Source of the DNA: Zygnema cylindricum
Taxonomy: Eukaryota; Streptophyta; Zygnematophyceae; Zygnematales; Zygnemataceae
Length of the DNA stretch: 64,000 nt
Direction of reading: 5' to 3'
Assembly: GCA_037447655.1 (NCBI GenBank)
Contig: JBBHKE010002320.1
Span: 90,001-154,000 of the forward strand
Positions 56,020-64,000 of this stretch are shown one piece after another. A program made the position numbers and the translations under genes. Numbering within the stretch: position 1 is the first letter of the stretch; every line of letters begins with the position of its first letter. The notes beneath the pieces were generated by a model, which had not been told where the DNA came from, made no database searches, and worked only from the letters and a program-made list of their open reading frames with translations.

Positions 56020-58701
56020 ATGGCTGCCGCAGTTCTGCCTCAGTTTCCTGTCAAAGAAAGCTCAGGATGCCAGGAACAATTGAAGAATTTCTGCTCTCGG
56101 TTTTCTGCGGCCATGAATGGCATGCGATTACTGGAGCAAATGTTTTGTGATGATCTCGTCCCTGGCCTTTCAGCTGGAGTTGTTTCACTTGAACGACAAC
56201 TAAAGGAAGAAGCTGCAGCGCATGAAGCGAAGCAGCAGGAATGGAAACGCAGGGAAATTGAAACTCTGCAGCAGAATCAAGTGGCAGTTGCTAAGGAGAG
56301 AGCAGAAGTGCGACGAATTGCTCAGGAGCTCCAAGAATCAGTTGCTTCTGCTAAAAAACAAAGGCAGGAATTGGCTGCATTAAAAGAGGAAAAAAACAGG
56401 CTACAAAATCAGAAAGAAGGACTGGAAGCGGAAATTCAACAGCGTGACAAAGACTCAAAAACGGGACGTGAGGAGTTGTTGCTTGCCCTTGAGCGTGAAA
56501 AGCAGGCTGGTGAGGCAGCTGGACGGCAAGCAAGGAGCGCTGTGAAACGGTTAAGGACGCTTCAGAAGCAGCATCATTCTTTGTTACATCATTGTGCTGC
56601 TGAAAACAGCTTGCCAACAGGAGACAGGAATGGCCCTCCAAGTCTTGGTTGGGTCAAGACAAAGCAGCAAGCGCATCCACTCCAGAAAAATTTACGGCAG
56701 AGCCAGTTAGGTGGATCGTTCTATAGACTAAGCGGTGATGGTAGTAGGAGCAGCAAGGGAAGGTCTTCTGCCAGTGGGGCAACAGCTTCAGCTGGACAGA
56801 AGAAGAAACGGAAAAGCGAGCCAGTGGAAGTAAGAATTGAAGAAAACGCAGAGTGGAAAGAGAATTGTGTGGACGAGCCTGATTTTGTCGAGAAAACAGC
56901 CATGGTTCTTAGAGATTCAGCGAAGAAGATTCTGGATGAACACCAACAGAATGTTCAGCTGGACCATGAGGAGAAGTGGAGGGCAAGGATCCATTGCAAG
57001 GACGGCGAAGGGGGTTTTCGGGCTAACGAGGGTATTAACAAGCGGTCAACTGTTGTTGAGCAAGAGCCTCCGCAGAATCAGCCCATGGAATTGCAACGTC
57101 TACTTCCAGTACCAGAGGCAACGCCTGTGGAAGGGACGAAGCACAACGAGCTTGGTGGAACATTGGTGTCATGCACAAGTGAAAATGGGGATGAAGTAAC
57201 TACTGCAGCACTTAAGTGCAGAAGTGGCACTAATTATTTGCCACTAAGTGAGGGGAAAGTCGCCCCTCGTAAGAGCTCGAATGTTGCAAAAAATACTGAA
57301 CTAGATGAATCCAAGAACCTGGAAAAAAACACTTTTGTCGATGGTGTTCAATCATCATTATCCAAGACTAATTTTTGCAGGGATAATGTGGAGCACAAAT
57401 CTAAAGCTACCAAGCGTCGAAAGTCAGGGACTGGTGGATTTGCTAGTCTGGCAGAGTTTCCTGAAATTGGGGCAAGCTTGGCTGGAGGTGCTTATAGTGT
57501 AGGTGCTGGGGTTCTATATGAATGCGCCAGAAATCGTCCCTCGGAAGTTGAGGCAGAGCTGTCTTCTGCTCCCTCGTTGGAAGGTAAACTTGCTAAGCCA
57601 GCACTAAAATCAGCGGTTGAATTCTTTTCAGTCCAAGAGGTACTGCATGGTCAGGAAATGCATGGTCAGGAAATGCCGACGATAGTAGCTGGGAGACCCG
57701 GTACTGATTATCCCAGTTCCATTGAGTTTCCTGTAAGGAATGGGGGGATTTCGAAGAAATCCAACATATCTGTGTCAGTCTTTGCTCCCAAGGTAAATTT
57801 TCATCCTAGGGATTCCTTCAGAGAGATCCACAAGGACTCACATGCAATTGGAAGATCTGCTGAAGGATCGTGGAGGACAACGCGGATTGTTGACTGTCAA
57901 CCAGAAGGGAAGAGACATGATCCCCATGATGATTTCCTGGCGACGCCCTTGGAGTTGGCTATAGCTGGAATGGCTGAGCAAGAGGCTCACGGTATTGCTT
58001 GTCCAGTAGCTTTGGAGTGTGATGTGGAGGACCACACTCATCGGAATACTATGCAAGATGCATCAAGATCTGCTTATATTATACACGGGAAGTTGAGCAA
58101 GGAAGTGCTGATGGATAAACATTTACAGTCTTCCTGTGTCAATTCATCGCCTATTTATTCTAACAAAGAGTCCAAGCTCTCCCATTCATTTCATTTATTA
58201 TCATCTGCTCAGGCAGCTGAAGTTGACCCTCCTGCCCACAAAGAGACACAGGAAAAGTTGCGGAGGCATTCAATTTCAAAATGTCTGGGTAGATCAGAAT
58301 GGAAGGAAAAACTTGAATCTGGTTCTCGTGACGCTTCAGGATTGGATGCAAGGAAAAGGATGGGGGGCATTGAGAGCAATGCTGAGGTTCAAGTTAGAAG
58401 AAAAGATGGACACAAAACCTCGGTTCTGGATACAGAAATTTTGCCATCACCTCCAATGAATGTCGTCAACCCATTGTACAAGTACAAAGAAACTGTTCGT
58501 AGAAAGGCTGATAGGGAAGTGTTGAAAGGGATAGAGTGCAACTCTTGCAAGCAATTTTACAATGCAGTTCTTGCAGAAAATGCAGAAGGGATCTCTGGCA
58601 ATAAATGTGATCATTATCAAGAGGCATCTCGGCACCGTTACAAATACGCTCCGCCTGCAACTCCTGAGGGCTTTTGGAACATAGGATTCGATACTGAGTG
58701 A
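56020..58701 (+). CDS. COM1: COM1/SAE2/CtIP DNA end-resection factor
   Basis: A single uninterrupted frame of 893 residues. COM1 (GR1 in Arabidopsis; Sae2 in yeast, CtIP in animals) activates the MRE11 nuclease to resect meiotic and mitotic double-strand breaks in the nucleus. Residues about 15-200 begin with a conserved helical region (FCSRFSAAMNGMRLLEQMF) and continue as a long coiled coil used for oligomerisation. The middle is disordered and Lys/Ser-rich. The C-terminus carries the family signature: a CxxC motif at about 840-843 (IECNSCKQFY), RHR at 871-873, and TPEGFWNIGF, where Thr881-Pro matches the CDK site that licenses CtIP and Sae2. It appears intronless, unlike the multi-exon neighbours, and is longer than I recall for Arabidopsis COM1. 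The ATG at 56020 begins MAAAVLPQFPV. Confidence 0.92.
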   Translation: MAAAVLPQFPVKESSGCQEQLKNFCSRFSAAMNGMRLLEQMFCDDLVPGLSAGVVSLERQLKEEAAAHEAKQQEWKRREIETLQQNQVAVAKERAEVRRIAQELQESVASAKKQRQELAALKEEKNRLQNQKEGLEAEIQQRDKDSKTGREELLLALEREKQAGEAAGRQARSAVKRLRTLQKQHHSLLHHCAAENSLPTGDRNGPPSLGWVKTKQQAHPLQKNLRQSQLGGSFYRLSGDGSRSSKGRSSASGATASAGQKKKRKSEPVEVRIEENAEWKENCVDEPDFVEKTAMVLRDSAKKILDEHQQNVQLDHEEKWRARIHCKDGEGGFRANEGINKRSTVVEQEPPQNQPMELQRLLPVPEATPVEGTKHNELGGTLVSCTSENGDEVTTAALKCRSGTNYLPLSEGKVAPRKSSNVAKNTELDESKNLEKNTFVDGVQSSLSKTNFCRDNVEHKSKATKRRKSGTGGFASLAEFPEIGASLAGGAYSVGAGVLYECARNRPSEVEAELSSAPSLEGKLAKPALKSAVEFFSVQEVLHGQEMHGQEMPTIVAGRPGTDYPSSIEFPVRNGGISKKSNISVSVFAPKVNFHPRDSFREIHKDSHAIGRSAEGSWRTTRIVDCQPEGKRHDPHDDFLATPLELAIAGMAEQEAHGIACPVALECDVEDHTHRNTMQDASRSAYIIHGKLSKEVLMDKHLQSSCVNSSPIYSNKESKLSHSFHLLSSAQAAEVDPPAHKETQEKLRRHSISKCLGRSEWKEKLESGSRDASGLDARKRMGGIESNAEVQVRRKDGHKTSVLDTEILPSPPMNVVNPLYKYKETVRRKADREVLKGIECNSCKQFYNAVLAENAEGISGNKCDHYQEASRHRYKYAPPATPEGFWNIGFDTE

Positions 58702-60003
58702 GGCGAATGCACCAGCAGTTACAATCTCCAGGCTGAGATGAAAGGATTTTGGCAAATGTAGGGTTTCTTTTGGATTATGTTTTGACTTTGTTTTTCATTA
58801 TTGTATATTTAACTTCGCATCATTGTCTGTACATTGAATTATGCACTCTATTTTTTTGGCATATCATTGAAAACTACCAACGACAAGGTCTGTTTGTTTG
58901 TGTGTGTAAACTATAGCCAATAATCTTCTGTAAAGCCCAGGACTACAGAAACAGTGACCAGAATTGGATGCTGAACTTTACATCATCGTCTTGTACATTG
59001 AAGCCTGCAACTACTTTTTTGAATACCATTGGAAACTAAAACCCACAAGGACCATGTTTGTTTGTGTATACTTGCCTTTATGGTTTTTGTTGTCATTTAT
59101 AGTTTCATATATTTTTGGCAAATTGATTCTGGTTGATTATTATCCCTCAACCAAGCTTCGAATAGTATCCAATAATGTACTGTAAAGCCAAGACAACAGA
59201 ATCTATCACCAGAATTGGATGTTCTCAATCAAAGGATGAAACATTTGAACCTGGTTGCATTACACGTCACCGCATTTGACATTTTTCCTTTCATATGTAC
59301 ATGAACCATGTGTTTTCGATGTCATTCAAGGTGATAGAGTCATCTTTTCAAGCTAATTATAAGTGGCCAGTGTCAATAGCTGCTGTATCCTGGTGATAAC
59401 ACAATTATTGGTCAACACATGTCTACTATCTAAATGGCATAAACAGTTGACAGAAATTCTTCCTGGCCTATTGAGCAACAATTATGAAGAGGCTAAAACT
59501 CCACAAGATGCTTCGGACGACGGACCCCCGTCGAATTTTTTTACTGTACATCAGTCGTCTCAGGGCTGTTGTCTCTGATCATCACGTGCCAAAAGTCTCT
59601 GACCGCAGGCCCTTCACAGTGACTTGGCAAAGATACCTGTGCCACAGTCAGACACATACATGAATATCAATGTCACAAAATCCATACGTCCCACAATGGT
59701 TGATTGGTATTGTTAAAACCACCATAGTGCATGAAGTCTAGAAAGGAAAATGTTCCCCAATGGAATTGACACAACATGGCAATGGTGAAAATGGCAATGG
59801 TGAAAATATGTACCACATGGAGTCGTCTTCATCTTCTTGACCATTTGACTCTGCTACTGAGTCATTGTTGCTGTCGTTATTCACTTTCCTGAATTTTTGC
59901 TTCCCTTGGAAAACAATTGTAATAGGCTCTACCTGATTCCACATGCCCCACCATGTGCTTCAAACACTGTTATCTTCAATAACTGATGTTCATTGTAACC
60001 ATT
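58702..60003. other. COM1 3' flank and intergenic region
   Basis: Contains the COM1 3' untranslated region and a diverged tandem duplication (58811-59218). A minus-strand frame at 59738-59944 has an acidic Asn/Asp-rich end and might belong to the gene at 60004-61602, but no splice link was established. Confidence 0.5.
58811..59218. repeat. Diverged tandem duplication of COM1 3' flank
   Basis: AACTTCGCATCATTGTC with TGTACATTGA at 58811 recurs as AACTTTACATCATCGTC with TGTACATTGA at 58974. The ends match too: CTGTAAAGCC ... CCAGAATTGGATG occurs near 58930-58970 and 59179-59220. The second copy holds about 80 extra bases. Confidence 0.75.
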
Positions 60004-61602
60004 CTAAGCTGTTTCACTAAGTTCTACCTGCAGCAAGCAGTGACCTACCAAGTAGAGAAATGCTGTTAAATAAACCACAAACAAGACCAATTTGTCACAA
60101 CAATGGAGGAACTGGTGCAGGCGTACTTTGCTTATCTTAAGAGAGTAACCTCGCTTGGGCAAAAAGCCAGGTATATTGTTGCCATTTGCTGGTGCTTCCA
60201 ACAGCACGAACAGCTTCAAGGGCCCTGTAAAAAACAGCCTTACACTATTAGAACGATGTTGAATTCAGCATATTGACTGGGTTGTCCTTGTTTTCAAAGC
60301 ATTAGTTAAAGACATCACACTCACCTCTTTCTTTGTAAGGAATCCCAGAAGAAATGAGAGTGCGGATCACCTGCAAGCACAGCCAGAGTGCATAAAATGT
60401 CTTGCAAACTCTTAAATGACAGACTTGTACAAAAAAACAATCACCACACCGATCCCATTTCTTTGGAATTAAAGAAAAAATAACAAAGGATACGGGCACA
60501 CTTTTCTGGCTGGATAGCGAGAAAAACAAGGTTAGTGGTGTGACGATACCTTTCTCAAGCTTTGGTTTAATATGTTTTTGTGCCCATGATCCTGCTCCAG
60601 CTCCTGCTCCTGAGCAGTGTTTCTTAATGTTTCTTGTGATTCTACTGCCAAATGATCTATACACCCTAAAAGGCGTACTTTATATATTTCTTTTGGCCTA
60701 GTGATGGACGTTCCGAGCAGAATAAGGAAACAACATAAAGAAGCCAATTCTTTCAGGGCCAAATCTAATGCTAACAACAATTCGTCAAGTTCGTTCTTGA
60801 ACTTTTTTAGTTTTTTGGCCATATTTCGATTACTTCTAGCAGTTCGCTGTTCCATACGAGTTTTAGGGGCCTCAACAGAGTCCTGCAACAATTACCTCTT
60901 TCATCAAAACAACAACAAACTCGGTTCTAACGATCCTTCCTTAAATTTGAAAAAAATTAGCAAGTTGCAGCTTTATATGCTATAATATCTATCAGTTTTT
61001 TTTCAAAATTGACGTAAGGCTGATAGTTGAAAACTTACAAGCTTTTCTATCTGTGCTTGAAGTGTGTCGTACGGCCTTTAGTCACATATAATCACAGCAA
61101 GAGCAGAAATTTAGCAATAGATAAAAATTAAAAGGATGGTGCCAGAAAATTTTCAGAAATTTTCCTCCACAACTATTGTTGAAGGAAACATTCGGGTCTT
61201 ATGGATAAGTAAGTTGAAAATCAAATCCAGAAACGCAATTCTGTGCAGTCATACAAAAACGTGCACAGAACATTCTGTTGTGCAAACATGAGATTTTTGT
61301 CAAGAATTGACCGGCAAACGGGGAAAATAAAATCATTGCAAAACAGAGTAAACATTAACAACGTAAGAAAACAATGAAAAAACCAAAGATTAAGAAATTA
61401 CCTTGGGAGCTGGCCGTGCATGAAAAGAATATGCTTGATGCATTCTTTCAATATAACTCTCACGCCGTGGTTGCTCAGTTGGGGCAAATCTACAAGCACC
61501 TCCATCATGGCTGTGGACACTGGAAAACGTCTGGGAGGGGCAGAAGAGAGAAGGGCTGGCGAAGGGATTTGAAACGAAAGCCCGCCTTTGTACTGGTACC
61601 AA
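60004..61602 (-). CDS. Uncharacterised four-exon gene, possible organelle-targeted protein
   Basis: I do not recognise this protein. Exons 61602-61402, 60882-60550, 60370-60325 and 60224-60004 join with GT-AG sites and consistent phase, giving about 265 residues. The N-terminus (MVPVQRRAFVSNPFASPSLF) is rich in Ser, Arg and hydrophobic residues with no acidic residues, like a mitochondrial or plastid presequence. Next comes a Lys-rich helical stretch (MAKKLKKFKNELDELLLALD) and a hydrophobic segment (SLCCFLILLGTSI). The last exon is the weakest part: it could also be read in a frame ending WQQYTWLFAQARLLS if a splice site differs by one base. Phase agreement supports a real gene; function is unknown. 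Confidence 0.4.
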
Positions 61603-62097
61603 CGGCTTGTCGAGCAGGAAAGGCCAATAGGGTGTACGCCTTAGATTTAGTGTTGCATATTTCCGAACTGTCTACCCCCGTCGGAATCGGTTCAATAATT
61701 AATTAGCTAATGTCGGACCGCTGGAAATTGAACTTGTTCTCCACTTCTCCGTGAAAGTTTTAGGTTTCGAAGTTCGAACTAATTTCATTGAATTTACGTG
61801 GAGTCTCGTTAGTGCAGCAATTAGGCTCAGTTCGTGACACGTGCCGAAACAGAAACAGAGCTGAAACGAATCTACATGTTTCTATATCCCAGGTTTAAAC
61901 TTTTGAAGTTCAGCAACAAATGAGTGCCCCCGTTCTTGATTTTTCCAGTTCTTGTAATTGTGTTTTCACGATATCGCGCAGCCTATTGAAGTCAAAGAAT
62001 TATCAGCTTTAACACTCCGTAGCTTATCGTATCCGGATGATTTGACGCTACAAAACATGAAACGATGTATATGGTGCAGCCGATCATCACAACATCT
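61603..62097. other. Intergenic region upstream of the uncharacterised gene
   Basis: Nothing beyond a possible promoter was seen. Confidence 0.5.
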
Positions 62098-62105
62098 ACC
62101 GATGT

Positions 62106-62591
62106 CAGAGGTCGCAAAAGTCAAAATTTTAGATAACCGAAACCGACCGTTATTTTTTTTCAAAATCTGAGTACCCGACGACCGACCGGGTTATGTCACG
62201 CTTTAACCGTTACCTGAAACGTGTTTACGAAAAAAAAAGTTAACCGAAACTCGATTTCTCGCGACTACCCGTACCCGCCCGTACCCGCCCGTACCCGCAT
62301 AAGTACAAAATTAGTGGTACAATAAGTACAAAATTAGTGGTACATCTCCCTTATACCTTCCACGATACCAATAGTACAAAGTACAATAATGTTGGATAGT
62401 ATTGACATTACAAAACCTTCAATTTTTTTCGTTTTTTGCTTACCCGACCATAACCGATTTTTTTTTTTTCGTGAATCACTCGCCCAAATCCGCCCGACCC
62501 CCCAAATTTGGCAACCGAATCCGTTCCGGATCCGACGCGGGTGGTCGGTTAACGGTCGGTTACGATTTCGGTTAACCGTTTGCAACCTCTG
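62106..62591. mobile_element. hAT-type MITE A with 8-bp target duplication (486 bp)
   Basis: Ends are CAGAGGTCGCAAA and the complement of CAGAGGTTGCAAA. A perfect 8-bp direct repeat ACCGATGT flanks it at 62098-62105 and 62592-62599, the hAT signature. The interior is non-coding and contains repeated CCCGTACCCG and a 21-bp unit (AAGTACAAAATTAGTGGTAC) twice. Confidence 0.92.
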
Positions 62592-62634
62592 ACCGATGTA
62601 CGATAACCGATGCGACCATGTAAATGATATTGTC

Positions 62635-63099
62635 CAGAGGCAAGCGGCACACGTCGCAAACGGGTGCCCGAATCCGTACCCGACCACCCGCGTTGGATCC
62701 GGAACGGATTCGGTTGCCAAATTTTGGGGGCCGGTCGGATTCGCGCGGGTGATTCACCTCAAAAAAAAAAAGTCGGGTACGGTCTGGTTAGCAAAAAACG
62801 AAAAAAAATGAAAATTTGTACTGCCTATACTATCCAACATTATTAAACTTTATACTCTTGGTATCGTGGAAGGTATGAGGGAGATGTACCGTTAACATTG
62901 TACATATTTGGGTACGGGCGGGTACGGGTAGTCGCGATGAATCGAGTTCTGGTTAAATTTGAATTTCGTAAACGCGTATCGGGTAACGGTTAACAAATAA
63001 GGAGCGTGACATCACCCGGTCGGATATTGGGTGTTCAGATTTTGATAAAAAAAAAATGTTGGTTTCGAGTATCTACAATTTTGACTTTTGCGACCTCTG
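62635..63099. mobile_element. hAT-type MITE B, inverted relative to A (465 bp)
   Basis: Begins CAGAGGCAAGCGG and ends TTTTGCGACCTCTG. It is an inverted, diverged copy of element A, so A and B form a large imperfect hairpin around a 43-bp spacer. No 8-bp duplication flanks B; its right end abuts element C after two bases. Confidence 0.85.
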
Positions 63100-63101
63100 T
63101 C

Positions 63102-63333
63102 CAGAGGTCACAATCAGGTACCGATCCGTACCCGGCTGGGCGCGTCAGATACGGAAGGGTATTCTGAAGCCAAATTTTGGGGGTCAGGCGGATTCGGGAG
63201 GGTGATTCAAAATCAAAAAAAAAATCGGGTACAGCCGGGAAAGCAAAAAACGCAAAAAATGACTATTTTGTAAGTACGAACAACTACTGTAGTGTCCATA
63301 CTATCCAACATTAGTGTACTTCGTACTCCTGCC
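63102..63333. mobile_element. hAT-type MITE C, truncated
   Basis: Starts CAGAGGTCACAATCAGG and follows the left half of B (AAATTTTGGGGG, GGGTGATTCA, TATCCAACATTA) before stopping where element D begins. Confidence 0.8.
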
Positions 63334-63418
63334 AGAGGTGACAATCAAGTATACGAATCCGTACCCGGCCGGCCGCGTAGGTTCCGGAACAGATTCGAGT
63401 GCCAAATATTGGGGCCAA
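63334..63418. mobile_element. hAT-type MITE D, 5' fragment
   Basis: Starts CAGAGGTGACAATCAAG and matches B and C through CCAAATATTGGGGCC, then diverges. Only about 85 bp are recognisable. Confidence 0.75.
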
Positions 63419-64000
63419 GGAGAGGGAAAGGGAGGGAGTCGAGGGGGGTTGGGGTGTGATAACAACCATTGATGACAAAGTGCATGTACATTTTCTAGTT
63501 CAAATCCTTGATGTCTTTTTAAAGGTTGCGCACGAGTGTCCAACGGAGAGACTCGGTTGGTGTCAGCAGTACCGGTGTATATCCCAGCAGTATTCAATAT
63601 GTTACTTCGGCGCTGTTATAAACGTACACTTGACAAGATTTCACAGACAACCTACAAATTTATCTGCAGTACAAAATGAGAAAACTATAACCCCGGAAAA
63701 AAAAAAAAATCGGGAGCATAGCACCCAGTGAAATCTTAAGCTAATATAGGCATCTCATTAATGCCTGTAGCTATTTGCAGCCAAATCCACAGAACAACTC
63801 TACACTGGCAGAGGAATCCACCCTCAAAGTTACTTCGGCTAAAGGCTCAATCCCCGTAACTGTATCATTGCAGTGCCGTGTGGCGACTGTCAAATGTTTG
63901 ACAAAAATATCGGCCAGAAAAATACGATCGCCATAATATTATTATCACCATCCTCGTGATAAAACTTCATCCATCCCTACATTACAAGCTCTCAAGTTGA
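63419..64000. other. Unclassified right edge of window
   Basis: Nothing recognisable. A 110-codon open frame (63399-63731) overlaps MITE D and has no family features. Confidence 0.5.

Overview
The window is nuclear DNA from a green plant lineage, most likely a streptophyte alga or an early-diverging land plant. Genes are split by GT-AG introns, and the recognisable proteins have plant-type forms: a SKIP24-like F-box protein, COM1/GR1, plant SPT2, a CHMP7-like SNF7 protein and plant complex I NDUFB10. The species cannot be fixed from the sequence alone. One run of 10 N at 20794-20803 marks an assembly gap.

Layout. 1-3.5 kb is extremely AT-rich DNA without genes. At 3.55-3.9 kb a GC-rich 20-bp tandem array begins abruptly, followed by a gag-protease retroelement reading frame at 6.5-9.2 kb that has no polymerase. 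9.2-13.6 kb is gene-poor with two tandem duplications. NDUFB10 lies at 14.0 kb. 17.9-20.8 kb is a nest of transposons: TA-flanked MITEs, a near-1-kb palindrome of two such MITEs, and a hAT element cut by the gap. From 21.8 to 58.7 kb there is a gene block: SPT2 (-), CHMP7 (+), an ASCC1-like gene (-) whose ninth intron carries a 5.3-kb Copia element in antisense, SKIP24-like (+), and COM1 (+, apparently intronless). A possible four-exon gene of unknown function lies at 60.0-61.6 kb (-). 62.1-63.4 kb is a cluster of hAT-type MITEs.

How the genes relate. They are unlinked housekeeping functions: respiration, chromatin, ESCRT-III membrane remodelling, RNA or ligase-like phosphoesterase, SCF ubiquitin ligase and DNA end resection. 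Two pairs are divergent (SPT2/CHMP7 and ASCC1-like/SKIP24) and may share promoters; the latter pair has only 255 bp between start codons.

The most interesting item is the Copia element. Its primer-binding site reads as the complement of the anticodon loop of initiator tRNA-Met (half-tRNA priming, as in Drosophila copia) and lies inside the gag reading frame, whose start codon is in the 5' LTR. Exon boundaries were worked out by hand from splice sites and reading-frame phase; family names come from recalled motifs, not from searches.
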